A stretch of DNA of 64,000 nucleotides from Variovorax sp. 770b2 (lineage in GTDB: Bacteria; Pseudomonadota; Gammaproteobacteria; Burkholderiales; Burkholderiaceae_C): positions 1,583,796-1,647,795 of the forward strand of contig NZ_FOXJ01000001.1 of NCBI RefSeq assembly GCF_900115685.1. The letters run 5' to 3'. Shown one piece after another: positions 34,376 through 43,112 of this stretch (positions are counted from its first letter, which is position 1; each line of letters starts with the position of its first letter). The notes beneath the pieces are model-generated. The model saw nothing but the letters and a program-made list of their open reading frames with translations, searched no databases and was not told the DNA's origin. The translations under genes and the position numbers were made by a program.

Positions 34376-36300
34376 GGGGATTTCTCCAGGGCCAGTGCCT
34401 GCTCGGTCTCCTTCCGGCCCGGCCAGAACCAGCCGATGAGCGCGATCGTGACCGGCAACGCGCCCCATGCGACAGCCCACGGCGTGTACACCGAGCCGAT
34501 GAACAGCACGGTGGTGGCCAGCGCACTCAGGAAGGGCCAGGCGCTGGGCTTCGGAAACAGCGGACGGCTCTCGGGTTGCGCGGCCAGCGCGCTCGTCACC
34601 AGCACCTCCCTGGCATCGGCCGCGAGACCCGCGACGTGCGAGGGCTGCGCCGGCTGCATCCACAGCGGCTCGCGACCATGGACCACCGGCAGCGCATCGA
34701 AGTTGTGCGGCGGGGGAGGAGAGGGCGTGCGCCACTCCAGCGTGCCCGCGCCCCACGGGTCGTCGGGCGCGCGGCGCCCGCGACGCAGGCTGGTCGCCAC
34801 GTTCACGAGGAACACCGCCACGCTCGCCGCGATGGCGAATGCACCCACGGTGGCGGTCATGTTCATGCCGTCCCAGCCGAGCCCGGGCGAATAGCTCCAC
34901 ACGCGCCTGGGCATGCCGTGCAGGCCCAGCAGGTGCATCGGAAAGAAGGCCACGTTGAAGCCGATGAAGAACAGCCAAAAATGCCAACGCCCGAGCGTCT
35001 CGCCCAGCATGCGCCCGGTGAATTTGGGAAACCAGTAGTAGATGGCGCCGAACAGCGGAAACACCGCGCCGCCCAGCAGCACATAGTGCAGGTGCGCCAC
35101 CACGAAGTAGGTGTCGTGCACCTGCAGGTCGAGCGAGACCGAGGCCAGCATCAGCCCCGTCATGCCGCCCGCGACCAGGATGACGAAGAACGCCAGCACG
35201 AAGTACAGCGGCGTCTTGAAGTCCAGGCGTCCGGTCCACAGCGTGGCGATCCAGCAGAAGATCTGCACCGCCGACGGCACCGCGATGGCGAGGCTCGCGG
35301 CGGTGAAGAAGGCCTTGCCCACTTCGGGCAGGTTGGTGGCGAACATGTGGTGAACCCACAGGCCGAACGCGAGGAACGCGGTGGCCACCAGCGACAGCAC
35401 CATCGCGCGGTAGCCGAACACCGGGCGCCGCGCGAAGGTCGAGACGATCGTGGAGATGAAGCCCAGCGGCGGAATGAAGATCAGGTACACCTCCGGGTGC
35501 CCGAAAAACCAGAACAGGTGCTGCCACAGCAGCACGTCGCCACCGCGCGCCGGGTTGTAGAAATGCGTGCCCACCAGGCGGTCGAGAATCAGCGCCGTGC
35601 TGCCCAGCATGACCGACGGCATGGCGAACAGCACCATGAACTGCGTGACCAGCGTCGCCCACACGAACAGCGGCATCCGGCCCAGCGTCATGCCGGGCGC
35701 GCGCATCTTGAAGATCGTGGTGATCAGCACGATGGCCACCAGCAGCGCGGACAGTTCGGTGAAGGTGATCATCTGGGCCCAGATGTCCACGCCCTTGCCC
35801 GGCGCATAGTCGGACGACGCGAGCGGCACGTCGCTGAACCAGCCCGCGTTCGGACCCGACCCGGCGGCAAAGCCCGCATAGAGAAACGTCCCGCCCATCA
35901 CGAACACCCAGTAGGCGAACGCGTTCATGCGCGGAAACGCCACGCTGCGCGCACCGATCATCAGCGGCACGAGGTACATCGCCACGGCCTGCATCACCGG
36001 CACCGCGAAGAGAAACATCATGGTGGTGCCGTGCATGGTGAACAGCTGGTTGTAGAACTCGGGGCTCACCAGCCGCAGCCCGGGGCGCGCGAGCTGCAGC
36101 CGCATCGCCAGCGCAAGGACGCCGCCCAGAAGAAAGAACACGAAGGTCGCGACGATGAAGCGCCGCGCAATGGTCTTGTGGTCGATCGCGCGCAGGCTGC
36201 CGAGCCATCCCGGCGGATCGCTCCAGGTGGCGCGCAGGGCTTCGTGCACCTGGGCATCGGCCTGCGGTCCGTCCAGAAGCGGCGGGGCGGTGGCGCTCAT
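34372..36300 (-). CDS. ctaD: Cytochrome c oxidase subunit I with C-terminal two-helix extension
   Basis: A 642-residue catalytic subunit of a heme-copper oxidase, which reduces O2 to water and pumps protons in the inner membrane. Key ligands are visible: low-spin heme His in LFTMHGTTMMFLF, the His-Tyr crosslink motif WFFGHPEVYLIF, the CuB His pair in LWVHHMFATNLPEVGK, and HDTYFVVAHLHYVL carrying heme a and a3 ligands. After the usual 12 helices (to about residue 540) there is a hydrophilic linker and about 55 residues with two further helices (FLSALATTVLFIGSVYTPWA, VTIALIGWFWPG), resembling a fused small subunit IV. It overlaps the genes on both sides by ATGA. Confidence 0.95.
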   Translation of the reverse strand: MSATAPPLLDGPQADAQVHEALRATWSDPPGWLGSLRAIDHKTIARRFIVATFVFFLLGGVLALAMRLQLARPGLRLVSPEFYNQLFTMHGTTMMFLFAVPVMQAVAMYLVPLMIGARSVAFPRMNAFAYWVFVMGGTFLYAGFAAGSGPNAGWFSDVPLASSDYAPGKGVDIWAQMITFTELSALLVAIVLITTIFKMRAPGMTLGRMPLFVWATLVTQFMVLFAMPSVMLGSTALILDRLVGTHFYNPARGGDVLLWQHLFWFFGHPEVYLIFIPPLGFISTIVSTFARRPVFGYRAMVLSLVATAFLAFGLWVHHMFATNLPEVGKAFFTAASLAIAVPSAVQIFCWIATLWTGRLDFKTPLYFVLAFFVILVAGGMTGLMLASVSLDLQVHDTYFVVAHLHYVLLGGAVFPLFGAIYYWFPKFTGRMLGETLGRWHFWLFFIGFNVAFFPMHLLGLHGMPRRVWSYSPGLGWDGMNMTATVGAFAIAASVAVFLVNVATSLRRGRRAPDDPWGAGTLEWRTPSPPPPHNFDALPVVHGREPLWMQPAQPSHVAGLAADAREVLVTSALAAQPESRPLFPKPSAWPFLSALATTVLFIGSVYTPWAVAWGALPVTIALIGWFWPGRKETEQALALEKSP

Positions 36301-37355
36301 CGCAGGCCCTGCAGGTAGGCGACCAGCGCGCGAACCTCGTCCGGCGGCAGCTTGCTCGAGGGCATGGTGCTTCCCGCTTTCAGGGACTGGGGATCGACGA
36401 TCCAGGCGGCGAGCTTCGCCGGCTCGTTCGCCACCGTCCCTGCCGCCAGCAGCGAGCGGCTTCCCACGTGCGTGAGGTCGGGGCCCAGCGTGCCCATGGC
36501 CTCGGTGCCGCGCACGCTGTGGCACTGCGCGCAGTTGGACGAGAGAAACAACTGCCGGCCCCGGATCGCGTCCTGCCCCAACGGCTCGGCCGCCGGCAAC
36601 TGCTGCCCCGCGCGCCACTGCGCATAGGCCTCGGGCGGATCGGCACTGACGCTGAAAGCCATCAGCGCATGCTGCAGTCCGCAGAACTCCGCGCACTCGC
36701 CGCGGTAGGTGCCGGGCTTGTCGGCGCGCAGCAGCAGCTGCGTGCTGCGCCCTGGCAGCATGTCCTTCTTGCCGTGCAGGCTCGGCACCCAGAAGGTGTG
36801 GATCACGTCGACGCTCTTGAGCGTCACGATCACCGGCTTGCCGACCGGCACGTGCAGTTCGCTGGACACCGCGAACTCCGGCCCGCCTTGCGCGTCGAGG
36901 TAGCGCGCCTCCCACCACCACTGCTGGGCCGTCATCTCGACGTGCAGCGCGTCTGCCGCGGGCAGGCGTGAGAGCGCGCGGTCGGTCCACATGTCCGCGA
37001 CCAGCAGCGCGACGAGCAGGCCCGCCGAGCCGACGGTGGCCCAGGTGGTCCAGCGCCGCGCGGTGCGCTCCGAGCCGAGTGCGTGCGAGGTCAGCGGCGG
37101 GGCACTCGCCGCGGCGCGGGGGGCGCGGACCAAGGCGATGAGAAGTGCTACTAGGATCGCGGCGAAGACACCCATGCAGATCCACAAGGTCAGCTGCCAC
37201 AGGTCGTGGATGCGGGCGGCCTGCGCGCCGGCTGGGCGCAGTGCACTGTGGGCTACCGGTCCCGAGAGGAATGAAGCGGCTTGCGCCAGCGGGCCGTTCG
37301 CCGCATCGGTATTTGAAGCAAGGAACGAGTCGATGAGAAAACGGGCGAGAAACAC
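36297..37355 (-). CDS. ctaC: Cytochrome c oxidase subunit II with fused cytochrome c domain (caa3 type)
   Basis: Two membrane helices (about residues 52-75 and 95-116), then the cupredoxin domain with VEMTAQQWWWEARYLD, VIHTFWVPSLHGKKDMLPG and the CuA site GECAEFCGLQHALM. A C-terminal cytochrome c domain follows with CAQCH and axial Met in STMPSSKLPPDEVRALVAYL. This makes it caa3 type, able to take electrons through its own heme. The start is uncertain: GTG at 37355 gives 352 residues; ATG at 37436 adds 27 Arg/Ser-rich residues and has no ribosome binding site. Neither yields a clear lipobox. First gene of the oxidase operon, divergent from the FdhF-type gene. Confidence 0.92.
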   Translation of the reverse strand: MFLARFLIDSFLASNTDAANGPLAQAASFLSGPVAHSALRPAGAQAARIHDLWQLTLWICMGVFAAILVALLIALVRAPRAAASAPPLTSHALGSERTARRWTTWATVGSAGLLVALLVADMWTDRALSRLPAADALHVEMTAQQWWWEARYLDAQGGPEFAVSSELHVPVGKPVIVTLKSVDVIHTFWVPSLHGKKDMLPGRSTQLLLRADKPGTYRGECAEFCGLQHALMAFSVSADPPEAYAQWRAGQQLPAAEPLGQDAIRGRQLFLSSNCAQCHSVRGTEAMGTLGPDLTHVGSRSLLAAGTVANEPAKLAAWIVDPQSLKAGSTMPSSKLPPDEVRALVAYLQGLR

Positions 37356-37557
37356 GTGGGTCTTTCGTCGTGATGCGCTGCTTGTAGCAAGGAGCGAGGC
37401 GCTTGCCAATCGGCGGCGCTCGCAAAGCCGTGTCATCGCCAGCCAGGCGGGCGCATGCGCGTACAAGCTGTTCGCACACCTTGTCTGCGCCCGCACCTAC
37501 ACGCTGGCGTGCTGCGGCTCCTAGCGTCGAAAAAACATAACAGAGCCGGAGCACTTC

Positions 37558-39864
37558 GTGACCGACAAAACGCATTTCGATCCTTACACCCATGCAGCGG
37601 GCGGGTGGGGTTCCCTCAAGGCCGTGGGCAGCTACCTGCTGCGCGAGCGCATCCCCATCGCCGGCCCACTGGCGCTGTGGAAGCAGAACAAGCCGGGCGG
37701 CTTCGCGTGCGTGAGTTGCGCCTGGGCCAAGCCCGAGCACCCGCACCCGGCCGAGTTCTGCGAGAACGGCGCCAAGGCCACGGCCTGGGAGCTGACGGCC
37801 AAGCGGCTGCCGGCCGCGTTCTTCGAAGAACACGCCGTCACCGAGCTCCTCGGCTGGGCCGATCACGACCTGGAAGCAGGGGGGCGCCTGACGGTGCCGA
37901 TGAAGTGGGATGCCGAGAGCGATCACTACCTCGAGGTGTCCTGGGCGCAGGCTTTCGAAGGCATCGGCGCCGAGCTGAAGGCGCTGCATGCACAGGACCC
38001 ATCGTCGGTGGTCTTCTACGCCTCGGGGCGCGCGTCGCTGGAGACCAGCTACATGTACCAGCTGCTGGCCAGGCTCTACGGCAACAACAACCTGCCCGAC
38101 AGCTCCAACATGTGCCACGAGAGCACCTCGGTGGCGCTGCCCGAGACCATCGGCGTGCCGGTGGGCACCGTGCACCTGGACGACTTCGAGCAGTGCGATG
38201 CGATCTTCATCTTCGGGCAGAACACCGGCGTCAGCAGCCCGCGCATGCTGCACCAACTGCAGGATGCGCGCCGCCGCGGCGTGCCCATCGTTACCTTCAA
38301 TCCGCTGCGCGAGCGCGGGCTGGTGGAGTTCGTCAATCCGCAGTCGCCGACCGAGATGCTGACGCCTGCCCATACGCAGGTCAGTACGCAATACCTTCAA
38401 CTGAAGAACGGCGGCGACCTGGCGGCGCTCAGCGGCTTGTGCAAGGCCTTGATCGAGGCCGACGACCGCGCGCGGGCCGAGGGCGGCACGCGCGTGCTGG
38501 ACGCGGCGTTCATCGCCGAGCACACCCAGGGCTTCGAAGCGTTCGCGGCGTCGATGCGGCAGACCGGCTGGGCGCTGATCGAGGCGGAATCGGGGCTGTC
38601 GCGCGAGGCGCTGGAAACCGCGGCCGCCACCTTCGCCAACGCCCGGGCGGTCATCGGCATCTACGGCATGGGCCTGACCCAGCATCGCAAGGGCGTTGAG
38701 AACGTGCAGATGGTCTCCAACCTGCTGCTGCTGGGCGGACACATCGGGCGGCCCGGCGCGGGCATCTGTCCGGTGCGCGGCCATTCGAACGTGCAGGGGC
38801 AGCGCACCGTCGGCATCACCGAAAAGCCCGAACTGGCGCCGCTGGACAAGCTCGCGGAACTCTATGGCTTCGAGCCGCCGCGCGAGACGGGACTCACCAC
38901 GGTGGAAGCCTGCGAGGGCGTGCTGGCGGGGCGGGTGCGCGCATTCGTCGGGCTCGGCGGCAATTTCGTGCGCGCGGTGCCCGACACCGACCGGATCGAG
39001 CCGGCCTGGCGTCAGCTGCGGCTCACGGTGCATGTGGCGACCAAGCTCAACCGCAGCCATCTCGTGCACGGCGAGGTGTCGTACCTGCTGCCGTGCCTGG
39101 GGCGCATCGAGATCGATCGCCAGGCCGGCGGCGAACAGACCGTGACCATGGAAGATTCCACCGGCGTGATGCATGCCTCCAAGGGCGTGGCGCAGCCGGC
39201 GGCGGACACGCTGCTGTCGGAGCCGGCCATCGTCGCGGGCATCGCCAAGGCGACGCTGGCGCACAACCCCCGCGTGCCATGGGACGGCTGGGTGGCCGAC
39301 TACGCGCTGGTGCGTGACCATATCGCAGAGGCGCTGCCCGAGATCTTTCATGACTTCAACGAGCGGCTCGCCGCGCCGGGCGGATTTCCGCGGCCGCTCG
39401 CCGCCAGGGAGCGGGTATGGAAGACCCCGACGGGCAAGGCCAACTTCAAGGGCTTCGGCAACCTGCATGCCGACCCCGACATGCCCGAAGGCGGCGCCGA
39501 CGTGCTGCGCCTGATGACGCTGCGCAGCGACGACCAGTTCAACACCACGATCTACAGCCTGGACGATCGCTTCAGGGGCATCTATGGCACACGGCGTGTG
39601 CTGCTGATGAACCGGGACGACATGGAAAGGTTGGGCGTGTGCGAGGGCGACAGGGTCGACGTAGCCACCGTGACCGTGGACGACCATCCACGCGCGGTGC
39701 ACGGTTTGCGCGTGACCCCGTTCGACATTCCGCCGGGGTGCGCTGCCGGCTACTACCCGGAATGCAATCCCTTGATCCCGCTGTCGCACCATGCCGAGAA
39801 GAGCCAGGTGCCCGCGGCCAAGGCGATCCCCGTGCGGCTGCGGGCGACGCGGGCACCGGATTGA
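37558..39864 (+). CDS. FdhF/YdeP family molybdopterin oxidoreductase
   Basis: A 768-residue cytoplasmic enzyme binding bis-molybdopterin guanine dinucleotide. The N-terminus has KPGGFACVSCAWAKPEHPHP instead of a regular CxxC-x3-C iron-sulfur motif. SSNMCHESTSVALPETIG holds the candidate Mo ligand, Cys186, where FDH-H has selenocysteine. Later blocks are FGQNTGVSSPRMLHQLQDAR, GHIGRPGAGICPVRGHSNVQ, GLGGNFVRAVPDT, and the C-terminal binding domain with RSDDQFNTTIYSLDDRFRGI. E. coli YdeP is linked to acid resistance; the reaction of the family is not settled, so formate oxidation is only possible. GTG at 37558 with GGAG upstream is the start. It is divergent from the caa3 operon. Confidence 0.92.
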   Translation: MTDKTHFDPYTHAAGGWGSLKAVGSYLLRERIPIAGPLALWKQNKPGGFACVSCAWAKPEHPHPAEFCENGAKATAWELTAKRLPAAFFEEHAVTELLGWADHDLEAGGRLTVPMKWDAESDHYLEVSWAQAFEGIGAELKALHAQDPSSVVFYASGRASLETSYMYQLLARLYGNNNLPDSSNMCHESTSVALPETIGVPVGTVHLDDFEQCDAIFIFGQNTGVSSPRMLHQLQDARRRGVPIVTFNPLRERGLVEFVNPQSPTEMLTPAHTQVSTQYLQLKNGGDLAALSGLCKALIEADDRARAEGGTRVLDAAFIAEHTQGFEAFAASMRQTGWALIEAESGLSREALETAAATFANARAVIGIYGMGLTQHRKGVENVQMVSNLLLLGGHIGRPGAGICPVRGHSNVQGQRTVGITEKPELAPLDKLAELYGFEPPRETGLTTVEACEGVLAGRVRAFVGLGGNFVRAVPDTDRIEPAWRQLRLTVHVATKLNRSHLVHGEVSYLLPCLGRIEIDRQAGGEQTVTMEDSTGVMHASKGVAQPAADTLLSEPAIVAGIAKATLAHNPRVPWDGWVADYALVRDHIAEALPEIFHDFNERLAAPGGFPRPLAARERVWKTPTGKANFKGFGNLHADPDMPEGGADVLRLMTLRSDDQFNTTIYSLDDRFRGIYGTRRVLLMNRDDMERLGVCEGDRVDVATVTVDDHPRAVHGLRVTPFDIPPGCAAGYYPECNPLIPLSHHAEKSQVPAAKAIPVRLRATRAPD

Positions 39865-39895
39865 GCGCGCAGCGCGGCGCCGCGCCGCCGGTATC

Positions 39896-39919
39896 CGGGC
39901 GCGCAGGTTCGCGCGCCCG
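39896..39919. terminator. GC hairpin between convergent genes
   Basis: CGGGCGCGC (39896-39904), loop AGGTTC, GCGCGCCCG (39911-39919): a perfect 9-bp stem between the ends of the molybdenum oxidoreductase and DUF4142 genes. A second 14-bp palindrome, GCGCGGCGCCGCGC, lies at 39872-39885. It may stop transcription from both sides, although no T-run follows. Confidence 0.5.
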
Positions 39920-39925
39920 ATCGCG

Positions 39926-40447
39926 TCATTTCCTGGCCGCCAACTGCTGGGCGTGTTGCAGGTGCCCTTGCACCACCGGCAGCATCTTGTCGGCGAGCGC
40001 CTTGAGGTCTGCGTCCTTGGCCTGCGCCTGTGTCTTCTGCAGCAGCTTCGCCGTGGCTTCATGGTCGCCCACGCCGGCCTGCTTGACGTAGCGGCTGTCG
40101 AAGGTGTCGCCCTTGAGCGCCTTCAGTTCGAGCGCCACGGCCTTGTGCTTCACGCTGGGGCTGTCCGGCAGCTTCACGCCCTTGGTGGACGCCAGGGCCT
40201 GGGTGTCGCTCAAGCCCTTGGAATGGTCGTCCACCATCATCTGGGCGAAGCTCTTGATCTCGCCGTTCGATGATTTTTCGAGTGCGATCTTGCCGGTCTC
40301 GACTTCCGCGATGTTCGCCTCCGCGATGTCCTTGAGCATCGATGCATCGGCGCTGCCCAGCTTGTCCGCGGCCCCGGCGAACGGGGCCAGGAACACGGCC
40401 GCGGCCAGCAGGGTTCCGCGGACGGTGGCATGCAATGGGTGTTTCAT
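39926..40447 (-). CDS. DUF4142 domain-containing secreted protein
   Basis: A 173-residue exported protein with a signal peptide (residues 1-26, ending FAGAA) and a four-helix, ferritin-like DUF4142 domain. Typical strings are DASMLKDIAEANIAEVETGK, EIKSFAQMMVDDHSKGLSDT and HEATAKLLQKTQAQAKDADL. The family is periplasmic, often stress-induced, and of unknown biochemical role. GGAGG lies 7 nt before the ATG at 40447. A GCTCCTACA-type element sits 67 bp upstream, shared with other genes of this region. Confidence 0.95.
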   Translation of the reverse strand: MKHPLHATVRGTLLAAAVFLAPFAGAADKLGSADASMLKDIAEANIAEVETGKIALEKSSNGEIKSFAQMMVDDHSKGLSDTQALASTKGVKLPDSPSVKHKAVALELKALKGDTFDSRYVKQAGVGDHEATAKLLQKTQAQAKDADLKALADKMLPVVQGHLQHAQQLAARK

Positions 40448-40514
40448 GTGAAAGCCTCCATGAGAGTTGGGAGTTGATGAAGCGCGCCAATCTGCGCGAG
40501 CACTTTTCCGTGCC

Positions 40515-40524
40515 GTGTAGGAGC
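40515..40524 (-). promoter_or_regulatory. GCTCCTACA element upstream of DUF4142 gene
   Basis: GCTCCTACAC on the minus strand, 67 bp before the start at 40447. One of about ten similar elements found in gene orientation in the 40-60 kb region. Confidence 0.5.
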
Positions 40525-40545
40525 TTTTCGCAAAGTCCCGTTGGC

Positions 40546-41349
40546 CTACGGCTTCGCGGACCCCGGCTCGGCCATCTTGCGATGCTGCTCGGCCAGAAGC
40601 GAGGCCGGCGTGACCTTCGCCATGGCCACCTGCAGCTTGTTCTTCCAGCCCGCCACCACGTCGCCTTCGCCGTCCAGCATGGCCTCGAAGCCGATGCGCG
40701 CGACTTCCGCCGGATCTGCCTTCTTGCCTTGGCCCACCTTGGTGTCCAGCATGTCCGCGCGCTCGAAGAACTCGGTGTCGGTCGGGCCGGGCATGAGGCA
40801 GCTGACGGTCACGCCCGAATCCTTGAGCTCGTTGCGCAGCGCCATCGAGAACGAATCGAGAAAGGCTTTGGTTCCGTTGTAGACCGCCTGGTAGGAGCCC
40901 GGCATGAAGCCGGCGATGGAGCCTGTGATGAGGATGCGCCCCTGGCCCCGCGCGCGCATGTGCGAGGCGACCTGGTGGATCAGGTAGATCGTGCCGGTGA
41001 CGTTGGTGTCCAGGACCAGCTTGGCCTGGGTGAAGTTCTCGTCGAGGAAGCCGTGGCCCAGGCCGCGCCCCGCGTTGGCCAACAGGCAATCCACCGGCCG
41101 GCCCGCGCAGGCGGCCACGAGCCGGTCCACGCCCTCGAGCGTGGACAGGTCGACCTGGATGGCGCGAACGTCCACGCCGGTCTTGCGCAGTTCGATGGCG
41201 GCTGCCTCGATCTCCGGCTCGTCGGCTGCAATGAGGAGGTCGCAGCCCTTCGCGGCGCAGCAGCGCGCCAGTTCCAGCCCGATGCCGGACGACGCGCCCG
41301 TCACGATGGCGAACGAGCCGGCTGGAAGATCCTTGTCTTGTCGTGTCAT
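40546..41349 (-). CDS. Short-chain dehydrogenase/reductase
   Basis: A 267-residue classical SDR. The cofactor motif is [20 protein letters not shown], followed by LLANAGRGLGHGF (NAG motif), ILITGSIAGFMPG with the catalytic Ser, and the YNGTKAF Tyr-Lys pair. The C-terminal part ends in a basic helix (MLDGEGDVVAGWKNKLQVAM), typical of the DltE/YqjQ-like SDRs. Substrate unknown. AAGGAGC precedes the ATG at 41349. It lies 11 nt downstream of a small acidic gene, with which it surely forms an operon, and 98 bp upstream of the DUF4142 gene on the same strand. Confidence 0.95.
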   Translation of the reverse strand: MTRQDKDLPAGSFAIVTGASSGIGLELARCCAAKGCDLLIAADEPEIEAAAIELRKTGVDVRAIQVDLSTLEGVDRLVAACAGRPVDCLLANAGRGLGHGFLDENFTQAKLVLDTNVTGTIYLIHQVASHMRARGQGRILITGSIAGFMPGSYQAVYNGTKAFLDSFSMALRNELKDSGVTVSCLMPGPTDTEFFERADMLDTKVGQGKKADPAEVARIGFEAMLDGEGDVVAGWKNKLQVAMAKVTPASLLAEQHRKMAEPGSAKP

Positions 41350-41360
41350 CGGAAGCTCCT

Positions 41361-41588
41361 TCAGCGTCGCGTGGGATGCAGGAAGCCGGCAGCGTTCTCG
41401 CCCTTGCCGGGCTCTGCTTCCCGTCGGCGGGCCTCTTCTGTTTCTTCTGCTTCTTCTGTTTCTTCAGCGGCGTGGTCGGGCTTGTTCGCCGTGGATTCCA
41501 GGTCTTCGGTGCGGATCTCGGCCTCGATCGGCAGTGAGTCCGGCTGGGGCGATCGAGCGGCGGATCGCGTGAGGGTAGATGGAGGCAT
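41361..41588 (-). CDS. Small acidic hypothetical protein
   Basis: A 75-residue protein with a Ser/Thr/Pro-rich N-terminus and a strongly acidic centre of repeated Glu-Glu-Thr/Ala units (about residues 40-55), ending in a basic tail LHPTRR. It is probably disordered. AAAGGAA precedes the ATG at 41588, and the stop is 11 nt before the SDR start, which supports real translation. I recognise no family. The gene may be expressed with the SDR under the element at 41654-41663. Confidence 0.7.
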   Translation of the reverse strand: MPPSTLTRSAARSPQPDSLPIEAEIRTEDLESTANKPDHAAEETEEAEETEEARRREAEPGKGENAAGFLHPTRR

Positions 41589-41899
41589 GTCGTTCCTTTC
41601 GTGATCTGGTGAGGTGAGCAGATCGACAAATTGCGCACTGGCACGGGGGCCGCATGTAGTCCCCGTTCGCTTGAAGGGGTAGGGGTGCGATTCGCGGCAG
41701 GAAAGCCAACGCATGTCGGCGCTCGCAACGCCGTTCGGTGCGCGATGGCGCAGGCGGCGCGGTGCAACCGTTCCGGCTCGGGAAATCGTCCGACTTTGGT
41801 TTGCGCACACCTCTCGCGCGGCGCGCTGCCGCGCGCGCCACGGTGTCCTTTCCTTCAACCCATTCCCAATCAATCCCCAATCCATGAGGTAGCACAGCC
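41589..41899. other. Divergent intergenic region
   Basis: The 311 bp between the small acidic gene and the divergent SDR hold no convincing gene. The minus-side promoter element is at 41654-41663. The last 60 bp before 41900 are rich in CCAAT-like pyrimidine runs, and no matching element was found for the plus-side SDR. Confidence 0.5.
41654..41663 (-). promoter_or_regulatory. CTACAT element upstream of small acidic gene
   Basis: GGGACTACAT on the minus strand, 65 bp before the start at 41588. It shares only CTACAT with the best form, GCTCCTACAT, and is one of the weaker members of the set. Confidence 0.3.
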
Positions 41900-42955
41900 A
41901 TGCCGCAATCTGCCAATCCGCGCGCCGCGTCGCCACAGGCGCCTTCCTCTCACGACGACATCGACCCTTCCGACGGCGCCCCGGCGCTTTCCCTTCAAAG
42001 CATCGTGCTGACCGGCGCCTCCAGCGGCATCGGCCGGGCGACCGCGTTGGCACTCGCCTCACGAGGCGCGTCGCTCACGCTGGCTGCGCGCAACCTGCCG
42101 GTGCTGCAGGAAATCGCAGCCGAATGCGAGGCCGCCGGAGGGCAGGCCCAGGCCTTGCAGACCGACGTGACCGATGCGGCCGCCGTGGCGAGCCTCGCGC
42201 AGGCGGCCATCGCGCGCTTCGGCAAGGTCGACGCATGGATCAACAACGTCGGCGTGGGCGCGGTCGGTGCGTTCGAGCAGACGCCCATCGAGGCTCACCG
42301 CCGCGTGGTCGAGGCCAACCTGCTCGGCCACATCCATGGCTCGCATGCGATCGTTCCGCACTTCAGGGCGCGCGGGCGCGGCACCTTGGTCCAGATGATT
42401 TCGCTGGGCGGCTGGGTGGCCGCGCCCTATGCAGCCTCCTATGCCGCGAGCAAGTTCGGCCTGCGCGGCTTCTCGGAGTCGTTGCGAGCCGAACTGTCCG
42501 ACCTCCCGCACGTGCATGTGTGCGAGGTATTCCCGACCTTCGTCGACACACCCGGCATCTCGCACGGCGCAAATTTCAGCGGCCGCCAAGTGCGCCCGCC
42601 GCCGCCGGTCGTGGACCCTCGGCGCGTGGCGCGAGCGCTGGTGTCGCTGCTGGTGCGGCCGCGCGCCCGCACCTATGTCGGTGCGCCCGCGCTGCCCGCC
42701 ATCCTTGCGCACGCGGCGGCGCCCAACCTCGTTGCACGCGGCCTCAAATGGAGCATGGACAAGGCATTGCAACGCGCGCGGCCGGCCGCCCACACGCAAG
42801 GCAATCTGTTCGAGGCTTCCCGTGGCAACGCGGTGGACGGCGGGTTCCGTCGCCCAGCCTCGGGCCCCGGTGCAGCGGCCCTCGGCATGGCCGTGGCTGC
42901 CGGCGCGGCGTCCCTGGCCTGCGTGTGGCTGATGCGCAGGGGCGTAAGGCCATAA
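41900..42955 (+). CDS. Short-chain dehydrogenase/reductase with C-terminal membrane tail
   Basis: A 351-residue SDR. About 30 disordered N-terminal residues precede the cofactor motif [54 protein letters not shown] (catalytic Ser, Tyr, Lys) and [14 protein letters not shown] follow. The C-terminal 30 residues are hydrophobic ([20 protein letters not shown]) and end in Arg, suggesting a tail anchor in the inner membrane. The type matches SDRs often annotated as oxidoreductases of the DhgA/YqjQ sort; substrate unknown. GAGG lies about 10 nt before the ATG at 41900. Confidence 0.93.
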   Translation: MPQSANPRAASPQAPSSHDDIDPSDGAPALSLQSIVLTGASSGIGRATALALASRGASLTLAARNLPVLQEIAAECEAAGGQAQALQTDVTDAAAVASLAQAAIARFGKVDAWINNVGVGAVGAFEQTPIEAHRRVVEANLLGHIHGSHAIVPHFRARGRGTLVQMISLGGWVAAPYAASYAASKFGLRGFSESLRAELSDLPHVHVCEVFPTFVDTPGISHGANFSGRQVRPPPPVVDPRRVARALVSLLVRPRARTYVGAPALPAILAHAAAPNLVARGLKWSMDKALQRARPAAHTQGNLFEASRGNAVDGGFRRPASGPGAAALGMAVAAGAASLACVWLMRRGVRP

Positions 42956-43026
42956 CCGCGGCTCGCACCGTTGCCGCTGTTGCCGCCGTTGCCACCGTTG
43001 CATTTGCGCGCGCGTCCACGGGAAAG

Positions 43027-43036
43027 GCTCCTACAT
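43027..43036 (+). promoter_or_regulatory. GCTCCTACA element upstream of alcohol dehydrogenase gene
   Basis: GCTCCTACAT, 76 bp before the start at 43113. A perfect match to the best form of the repeated element. Confidence 0.5.
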
Positions 43037-43112
43037 CCGCGTGCAACCGCCCGTCCTAGCTTCGCAGGCTTCATTCCACGCTTTTCACCCCATCCACGAA
43101 GGAAGAACGCAC

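Noticed and set aside
36301..40062. Minus-strand continuation of the ctaD frame far upstream of its start
   Set aside because: It runs opposite the FdhF-type gene and through ctaC in another frame. The product has no resemblance to any domain, and ctaD starts cleanly at 36300 with an ATGA overlap.
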